A stretch of 11,192 nucleotides of DNA from an uncultured Porphyromonas sp. (GTDB taxonomy: Bacteria; Bacteroidota; Bacteroidia; Bacteroidales; Porphyromonadaceae). The translations under genes were made by a program, and so were the position numbers. This document shows, in pieces, positions 6,614-11,192 of the stretch. The stretch is from NCBI GenBank assembly GCA_945965245.1, contig CAMFNC010000117.1:1-11192 (forward strand), read 5' to 3'. Under the pieces are notes generated by a model. The model was not told the DNA's origin. It did no database searches and saw nothing but the letters and a program-made list of their open reading frames with translations. Position 1 is the stretch's first letter; every line of letters begins with the position of its first letter.

Positions 6614-7356
6614 ATGACGATTCAACGGTCATTTGCACCCAAGAGTTAACCAAGCGGTTTGGCACGTTTACGGCAGTGGACCGAATTAGTTTTTCGGTTC
6701 GCCGAGGCGAAGTCTTTGGGTTTCTCGGAGCCAATGGTGCCGGTAAAACCACCGCTATGCGCATGCTGTCCGGTTTGAGTTATCCCACCTCTGGCAGTGG
6801 TACTGTGATGGGCTTTGACATTGCCACCGAGCAGGAAAAAATCAAGCGCAATATCGGCTATATGAGTCAGCGTTTCTCACTCTTTTCTGATCTTACTATA
6901 CAGGAAAATATCACACTTTTCGGTGGTATTTATGGCATGAGTCGCCAAGCCATCAGGGGTAAGTCCGATGAATTGCTTACCCGCTTGGAGCTGAAAGACC
7001 GACGCAATGCCTTGGTGCGTTCTTTGCCTCTGGGATGGAAACAGAAGTTGGCCTTTTCGATCAGTATCTTTCATGAACCTCGATTGGTCTTTCTAGACGA
7101 ACCCACCGGCGGAGTGGACCCCGTGACGCGCCGTCGCTTTTGGGAGATGATATACGAAGCCTCGGCACGCGGTGTAACTGTGTTTGTAACCACGCATTAT
7201 ATGGACGAAGCCGAATACTGTCACCGTGTATCGGTGATGGTGGACGGACGGATAGCCGCTTTGGATACACCACGAGCCTTGAAGCGACAATTCGGCGCTG
7301 AGGATATGAATCAAGTATTTTACGCTTTGGCACGAACCGCCAAGCGAACCGAATAA
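6610..7356 (+). CDS. ABC exporter ATPase 2, equivalent to the C-terminal half of YbhF
   Basis: Second cytoplasmic ATPase. Walker A GANGAGKTT (40-48), Q-loop Gln87 (GYMSQRF), Walker B LVFLDEP (159-165) with Glu164, and H-switch His196 (TTHYMDEA) are all present. The signature is degenerate: LPLGWKQ (139-145) in place of LSGGxxQ. This is the mirror image of ATPase 1, so the pair should form one fully equipped ATP site (these Walker motifs plus the LSGGMKQ of ATPase 1) and one degenerate site. The 248 residues make a plain nucleotide-binding domain. In E. coli the two halves are fused as YbhF; here they are separate, translationally coupled genes. The first permease starts 14 nt downstream. Confidence 0.95.
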   Translation: MNDDSTVICTQELTKRFGTFTAVDRISFSVRRGEVFGFLGANGAGKTTAMRMLSGLSYPTSGSGTVMGFDIATEQEKIKRNIGYMSQRFSLFSDLTIQENITLFGGIYGMSRQAIRGKSDELLTRLELKDRRNALVRSLPLGWKQKLAFSISIFHEPRLVFLDEPTGGVDPVTRRRFWEMIYEASARGVTVFVTTHYMDEAEYCHRVSVMVDGRIAALDTPRALKRQFGAEDMNQVFYALARTAKRTE

Positions 7357-7370
7357 CCTGCCTGCTGCCG

Positions 7371-8438
7371 ATGAAAAAGTTCCTCTCCTTCGTGCTCAAA
7401 GAGTGTCGTCACATTCTGCGCGACCACCGCACCATGCTTATTCTCTTCGGCATCCCCATCATTCAAATCACTGTATTTGGCTTTGCGCTGACCACCGAGG
7501 TGCATCATGTGCGCCTGGGGGTGATGAATATGCAGCCTTATCCGGAGAGTGAACAATTGATAGCACAGTTCGATGCTACCATCTTTGAGGTGAGTTGCCG
7601 AGTAAACTCTATGCAGGAGGTGGAACGGCTGTTCGGTACCAATGAACTCGATGCCGTGCTGATATTCCCATCTCAATATGCCCGCAGTAAGATGCGGGGT
7701 AGGGTGCAGATACAGTTACTTATTGATGGCAGCGATCCCAATACCGCCCGCACCATAGCCCTCTATGCTCGCACCATAGCTGCCGAAGAACAAGCCTTGG
7801 GCATCGAAACACGCTTTTTATACAATCCGCAATCTCGCAGTGCATTCAACTTCGTTCCCGGCATCATGGGGCTGGTGCTCATGCTCATCTGTGCCATGAT
7901 GACCGCTATCAGCATTGTGCGAGAAAAGGAGACTGGTAGCATGGATGTGCTGCTCATCTCGCCCACGCCGCCCATTCAGATTATCATGGCCAAGATTGTG
8001 CCGTACTTCTTGCTGTCTTGTCTGAATATCTTTATCATCCTCATGCTTTCATACTTCCTATTGGCGGTACCCATACGCGGTTCGTTGGGGTTGATATTAC
8101 TCCTTTCCATGCTATACGTAACAGTGGCACTGATGCTGGGCTTGCTAATTTCCAATATTGCCCAAACGCAGGTTATCGCTCTCTTGGCATCCGGCATGCT
8201 GCTCATGATGCCCACCATGCTACTCAGCGGTATGATTTATCCCATAGAATCCATGCCCGTGATGCTGCGTGGCATATCGTATGGCATTCCTGCGCGGTGG
8301 TACATAGCCGCTGTGCGCAAGTTGATGATAGAGGGGGTGGCACCCGGCCATGTGTGGCAGGAGTTTGCTGCCTTGGGTGTCATGGCGTTATTGCTCACCC
8401 TGGTCAGTCTGAAAACCTTTAAGTTACGAACCCGATAA
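7371..8438 (+). CDS. ABC-2 type permease 1 (YbhS-like)
   Basis: Inner-membrane permease of the exporter, 355 residues. It has the ABC-2 layout: one N-terminal membrane helix (about 21-40), a periplasmic domain of about 120 residues with alpha/beta character (about 41-160), then five further helices between about 160 and the C-terminus. The family motif EKETGSMDVLLISP (185-198) follows the second helix and marks the cytoplasmic segment that contacts the ATPases. LSGMIYP (285-291) is the usual re-entrant region. The start at 7371 leaves 14 nt after ATPase 2, and the second permease begins 3 nt after the stop, so translation is probably coupled. The two permeases likely form a heterodimeric channel. 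No defect seen. Confidence 0.94.
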   Translation: MKKFLSFVLKECRHILRDHRTMLILFGIPIIQITVFGFALTTEVHHVRLGVMNMQPYPESEQLIAQFDATIFEVSCRVNSMQEVERLFGTNELDAVLIFPSQYARSKMRGRVQIQLLIDGSDPNTARTIALYARTIAAEEQALGIETRFLYNPQSRSAFNFVPGIMGLVLMLICAMMTAISIVREKETGSMDVLLISPTPPIQIIMAKIVPYFLLSCLNIFIILMLSYFLLAVPIRGSLGLILLLSMLYVTVALMLGLLISNIAQTQVIALLASGMLLMMPTMLLSGMIYPIESMPVMLRGISYGIPARWYIAAVRKLMIEGVAPGHVWQEFAALGVMALLLTLVSLKTFKLRTR

Positions 8439-8441
8439 AAC

Positions 8442-9557
8442 ATGCACACCCTCCATTATCTCCTCCTCAAAGAACTCTGGCAGATGCGCCGCAATCCGTT
8501 TGTGCTGCGCCTTGCGCTGCTGATGCCCGTGCTCTATGTTCTGGTCTTTCCTTTGGTTACCGACATGGACATTCGGCACATCAACCTGGTGGTGGTCAAT
8601 CAAGATTATTCCTCCCTATCCACCCGTTTGGTGGGTGAGGTGGCGGCATCGCCTTATTTCAATCTCAAAGCCACAGCCACCTCTTATCGGCAAGCCGTAG
8701 ATTTGGTGGAAGATGGCACTGCCGATGTTATTCTGGAGATAGGTCGTGATTTTGAGCAGCAGGTACTGCAGCCTATGGAGGGAGAACGCAAGGTACATTT
8801 ATCTGCCAACGCCGTCAATGGCAGCAAGGGGCTGATGGGTATCTCATATCTTTCGGAGGTGGTGGGTACATTTGTGCAAAACGAGTATCTCCGCTCCGGA
8901 ATCGAACCGCCGGCTCCTGCCGTGCAGATCGTGCCGCTTTACCGATACAACCGGCTACTGGACTATAAGAAATATATGATACCTGCTGTTATCATCATGC
9001 TTTTGGTCATGCTTACCGCCTTCCTGCCTGCCATGAATATTGTGCAGGAAAAAGAGACAGGCTCCATCGAGCAAATCAACGTGACCCCCATATCCGGTCG
9101 CTTGTATATCTTGGCCAAAGTTATCCCCTATTGGATGATGAGCGTGGTGGTCACGGCCATCAGTCTGCTTAGTTCATGGCTTTTTTTCGGCATTGTGCCG
9201 GCAGGCAGTATTGTCGGCATCTATGGTTTGGTCTTTATCTCCACATTTATCTTTTCCAACTTAGGGCTCATCGTATCCAATATCTGCGGCACCATTCGGC
9301 AGGCCATGTTCGTGATGATGTTTTTCGTTATTTTCTTTTTCCTGCTCAGTGGTATTTTCACCCCCGTTTTCTCTATGCCCATGTGGGCGCAGTACCTCAC
9401 TTATATCAATCCCACCCGCTTTTTGATGGATGCCATGCGCGCCATTTTCATCAAAGGCAGCTCACTGCTCTTTCTGCGAAAAGAAGTGCTTATCCTCCTT
9501 GGTTTCGGCTTGGCTTTCAGTCTGATAGCTACATTTACCTACCGCAAAACGCACTAA
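8442..9557 (+). CDS. ABC-2 type permease 2 (YbhR-like)
   Basis: Second inner-membrane permease, 371 residues, with the same plan as the first: helix at about 22-39, periplasmic domain at about 40-175, helices from about 178 on. The EKETGSIEQINVTPIS motif is at 203-218 and LSGIFTP at 302-308. It is clearly homologous to the gene upstream but diverged, which fits two different halves of one channel. The start lies 3 nt after the previous stop. It is the last gene of the operon; the next gene is 242 nt away and has its own promoter. The exported substrate is unknown. Related E. coli systems have been linked to drug tolerance and cation balance, but that cannot be read from the sequence. Confidence 0.94.
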   Translation: MHTLHYLLLKELWQMRRNPFVLRLALLMPVLYVLVFPLVTDMDIRHINLVVVNQDYSSLSTRLVGEVAASPYFNLKATATSYRQAVDLVEDGTADVILEIGRDFEQQVLQPMEGERKVHLSANAVNGSKGLMGISYLSEVVGTFVQNEYLRSGIEPPAPAVQIVPLYRYNRLLDYKKYMIPAVIIMLLVMLTAFLPAMNIVQEKETGSIEQINVTPISGRLYILAKVIPYWMMSVVVTAISLLSSWLFFGIVPAGSIVGIYGLVFISTFIFSNLGLIVSNICGTIRQAMFVMMFFVIFFFLLSGIFTPVFSMPMWAQYLTYINPTRFLMDAMRAIFIKGSSLLFLRKEVLILLGFGLAFSLIATFTYRKTH

Positions 9558-9565
9558 CTCCTCTG

Positions 9566-9598
9566 CACAAATCCACCACATTTGATGTAAGGTTTGTG
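9566..9598 (+). terminator. Possible hairpin at the end of the export operon
   Basis: CACAAATCC (9566-9574) pairs with GGTTTGTG (9591-9598) if one T is bulged, and a small ACAT/ATGT stem (9577-9580 with 9584-9587) forms inside the loop. It lies 8 nt after the stop of the last permease gene, where a terminator is expected, but no T run follows. It could equally stabilise the mRNA end. Confidence 0.35.
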
Positions 9599-9626
9599 GC
9601 GTGCCGAAAACTTTGCACACAAATTG

Positions 9627-9692
9627 ATTTCATTTTATGCATAAAATGCGCGCAAAATATGCATAAATTAATTTCATTTTATGCATAAAATT
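9627..9692. repeat. Three palindromic units at exact 22-bp spacing
   Basis: ATGCAT occurs at 9637-9642, 9659-9664 and 9681-9686, so its centres are exactly 22 bp apart. The first and third units share 21 identical bases (9627-9647 and 9671-9691). The first contains the perfect 18-bp palindrome CATTTTATGCATAAAATG (9631-9648) and the third a 16-bp version. The middle unit (9649-9670) is degenerate, matching the first at 13 of 22 positions but keeping ATGCATAAA. Twenty-two bp is about two helical turns, so proteins bound to each unit would line up on one face of the DNA. It sits about 44 bp upstream of the promoter of the DUF4230 gene pair. Most likely this is a cooperative operator; its protein is unknown. 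Confidence 0.65.
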
Positions 9693-9735
9693 TCAGCACT
9701 CTCCGAAGCCGCATAAAACCAAGTCTTCTGAAACG

Positions 9736-9768
9736 GTTGTATTGTTAATCTGCATTTTGTTAACTTTG
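9736..9768 (+). promoter_or_regulatory. Probable promoter of the DUF4230 gene pair
   Basis: TAACTTTG (9761-9768) is an exact TAnnTTTG -7 element. GTTG (9736-9739) lies 21 bp before it, a suitable -33 element for the Bacteroidetes housekeeping sigma factor. GTTAAC (9759-9764) overlaps the -7 element, and TTGTTAA occurs at 9742-9748 and again at 9757-9763. The leader before the ATG at 9800 would be about 25 nt, with no Shine-Dalgarno sequence. Confidence 0.6.
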
Positions 9769-9799
9769 TCTATACAATAACATATTATCCGTTCCAAAT

Positions 9800-10468
9800 A
9801 TGATTGGGAAGAAATTGCTCTATGTTTATCTCATATTACTCGGTCTTTTGTGTGGATGCAGCGGCAAAAAAGAAAAAGCCGCCGCCGAAGAACTGCTGCC
9901 CGAATTGCGCAAAATAGAGAAACTGACTCTGGCGGAAGCCAAGGTGCAGAAAGTGGTCATCCTCAAAGACCCCGAAATCCACTTCCGGGAGGTTCATTCG
10001 TTTAGCGGAGCTGTCCGGTGGGCAGAAGAGAAACTCAAACCGGGGGTACGCACGGCGGTCTTTTCGTTCGATTCGTCACTATCGGCCTATATCGACCTGC
10101 AAAAGCTGAAGCCCGAAGATGTGGAGCAGGATGAGCGGCACAAGCACTGCACGCTGCACCTGCCTGCCATCGAATTGGAATTGCTGGGGCGTGATTTCAC
10201 CATGGAGAGTCGCTACCAGCGCGTTACGGCATACCGCAGTCCCATTACTCCCGAAGAGCGTGCCAAACTGAAAAACAGAGCCTATGCTCGGCTGCAAAAA
10301 GAGGTGATGGAAAACTCTGCCATGCGCAACCGGATTACCGAACAGGCCGAACAGAAAGCCATTGCTTGGTTCACACAGCTGCTCGCCCTCAAGGGATGGA
10401 CGGCCTCCGTATCGTTTGTTCAACCCGAAGCCCAAACCACCGAACCCTCTCAAACTGAAAAGCCATGA
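9800..10468 (+). CDS. DUF4230-like lipoprotein
   Basis: A 222-residue protein of unknown function. The N-terminus is a signal peptide ending LCGC, so Cys20 is the likely lipidated residue, followed by a short charged linker (SGKKEK). The mature part has strands around 48-56 (VQKVVILKD) and 83-100 (RTAVFSFDSSLSAYIDLQKL), then HCTLHLPAIELEL (116-128), then a long charged helix with Gln and Ala (about 150-190) and a final strand (TASVSF). This is the layout of DUF4230 proteins, which are common in Bacteroidota. The C-terminal 15 residues are a low-complexity Thr/Glu/Pro tail. It is the first gene of a pair and overlaps the next by 4 nt. The promoter and the 22-bp palindrome array lie upstream. 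The family is assigned from remembered pattern, not a search. Confidence 0.75.
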   Translation: MIGKKLLYVYLILLGLLCGCSGKKEKAAAEELLPELRKIEKLTLAEAKVQKVVILKDPEIHFREVHSFSGAVRWAEEKLKPGVRTAVFSFDSSLSAYIDLQKLKPEDVEQDERHKHCTLHLPAIELELLGRDFTMESRYQRVTAYRSPITPEERAKLKNRAYARLQKEVMENSAMRNRITEQAEQKAIAWFTQLLALKGWTASVSFVQPEAQTTEPSQTEKP

Positions 10469-11142
10469 AATTGAAGATATTCCCATTTACGGTGAACAAA
10501 CGAACCGTACTCTACGGCATTATCGCTCCGGTCATACTACTTTTGGTGATTTGGGTATGGGGGCGAAGCTGCCGGCACAAAGCTCAACCGCTGGACGATG
10601 GATACAGCGACCTGCCGGCACAAATCAGCCAAATCCAAGAGATGGTGCGCCTCTCCTCACTGGAAACGGATTATGAGATGGTCATCACCGACACAATCAA
10701 TGGCAAGGTGCTTTGCACCGTGGTCAATATCCACGGAGTTATAGCATTTGACCTTGAACAGATGCCCACCGCCATGCGAGGCGATACGCTCTATGTGCAG
10801 CTACCTCCCGAAACCATTGTCAGCTACGAACGCGGCTATCGCATCATAGACTCGTATAGCCAACGTGGATGGCCGAGCGGCAAACAGCCACTGATGAACA
10901 CCGAAGAAAACGTGATCAAACAACGCATAGCTGGACGATTCGAAAATGAAATGTATGAACGGGGATACGTGGAGCAGGCACGCGCTCAAGCGGTGAACTC
11001 GCTAACGCAACTTCTGGGCAGCATGAATGCTCATGTGGTGGTGATAGACCGATACCCGATGGGCACCCGGGGAAAGACTCTGCCCGATGATTTGCTTCAG
11101 CCCTCCGACACCACCCGACTATCCGTGCCATCACCCCAATAA
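10465..11142 (+). CDS. DUF4230-like membrane-anchored protein
   Basis: A 225-residue protein of unknown function that starts inside the stop of the previous gene (ATGA overlap), so it is translationally coupled. One hydrophobic helix near the N-terminus (about 14-32) after a basic stretch suggests an inner-membrane anchor with the rest in the periplasm. Cys36 follows it but not in a good lipobox. The soluble part parallels its neighbour: strands (KVLCTVVNIHGVIAFDLEQM, 81-100), the LPPE motif after YVQ (113-116), a long charged helix (about 146-183) with LTQLL, and a last strand HVVVID (190-195). The two genes look like an old duplication whose products may act together, one as a lipoprotein and one on the inner membrane. 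The stop is 50 nt from the window end. Confidence 0.75.
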   Translation: MKLKIFPFTVNKRTVLYGIIAPVILLLVIWVWGRSCRHKAQPLDDGYSDLPAQISQIQEMVRLSSLETDYEMVITDTINGKVLCTVVNIHGVIAFDLEQMPTAMRGDTLYVQLPPETIVSYERGYRIIDSYSQRGWPSGKQPLMNTEENVIKQRIAGRFENEMYERGYVEQARAQAVNSLTQLLGSMNAHVVVIDRYPMGTRGKTLPDDLLQPSDTTRLSVPSPQ

Positions 11143-11192
11143 TCTTCTTCCGCCCCCGAAAAACACTTTTTTTGTGCTATTTTATACAATAT
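11143..11192. other. Intergenic tail, nothing certain
   Basis: Fifty AT-rich bases with a run of seven T (11167-11173). The only stem is CAC/GTG around the T run, too short for a terminator. TTTG at 11171-11174 could be a -33 element whose -7 partner would fall just beyond the window. Confidence 0.2.

Noticed and set aside
8018..8422. Plus-strand frame of 134 codons inside permease 1
   Set aside because: Out-of-frame shadow: His/Ala-rich product with no domain, while the permease frame has clear family motifs.
9176..9688. Plus-strand frame of 170 codons overlapping the end of permease 2 and the palindrome array
   Set aside because: It is mostly a frame shift of permease 2, and its end translates the 22-bp repeat; no start signal or domain.
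9627..9692. CRISPR array
   Set aside because: Units are contiguous 22-mers with no unique spacers, only three copies and no cas genes; tandem palindromic operators fit better.
9627..9692. Plasmid-type iterons or replication origin
   Set aside because: No replication initiator gene nearby, and the surroundings are ordinary chromosomal genes. Three units are too few to argue for an origin.
10079..10486. Minus-strand frame of 135 codons opposite the DUF4230-like lipoprotein
   Set aside because: Shadow of a gene with a good lipobox, promoter and coupled neighbour.
11164..11177. Terminator after the last gene
   Set aside because: Only a three-pair stem around the T run; too weak to call.

Overview
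The window looks like chromosomal DNA from a member of the Bacteroidota, most likely order Bacteroidales. The guess is Porphyromonas or a close relative, because GroEL and GroES closely resemble the P. gingivalis proteins as I remember them. Other support: TAnnTTTG-type (Bacteroidetes housekeeping sigma) -7 elements, mostly weak or absent Shine-Dalgarno sequences, lipoproteins with short Bacteroidetes-style lipoboxes, and a tandem pair of DUF4230-type proteins. No mobile element, CRISPR array, tRNA or rRNA was seen.

Layout. (1) 1-341: the 3' end of an unrecognised gene, closed by a 17-bp stem terminator. (2) 360-842, minus strand: a small outer-membrane beta-barrel gene whose reading frame is intact except for one in-frame TGA at codon 17, inside the signal peptide. 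(3) 843-1115: an AT-rich regulatory region with inverted repeats and an exact -24/-12 (sigma-54) promoter match, followed by groES and groEL (1116-3076) and a strong terminator. (4) 3270-4667: an NhaD-type Na+/H+ antiporter with a strong ribosome binding site. (5) 4771-9557: a five-gene export operon of the YbhGFSR type. It encodes a lipoprotein membrane-fusion protein, two ABC ATPases that correspond to the two halves of E. coli YbhF, and two ABC-2 permeases. Genes are 34, -4, 14 and 3 nt apart. (6) 9558-9799: an intergenic region with a hairpin, three ATGCAT-centred palindromic units spaced exactly 22 bp apart, and a promoter. (7) 9800-11142: two overlapping genes for DUF4230-like proteins, one a lipoprotein and one anchored by an N-terminal membrane helix.

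How the parts work together. GroES and GroEL form the folding chamber. NhaD exchanges cations at the inner membrane. The YbhGFSR-like operon should form an inner-membrane exporter with a periplasmic adaptor, but no TolC-like outer-membrane channel or TetR-type regulator is encoded here. The two ATPases carry complementary defects that all fall in the same composite ATP site. That predicts an obligate asymmetric heterodimer with one catalytic and one degenerate site. No gene here is clearly a new system. The best leads are the asymmetric ATPase pair, the sigma-54-like promoter in front of groESL, the 22-bp palindrome array, and the nonsense codon in the barrel gene.
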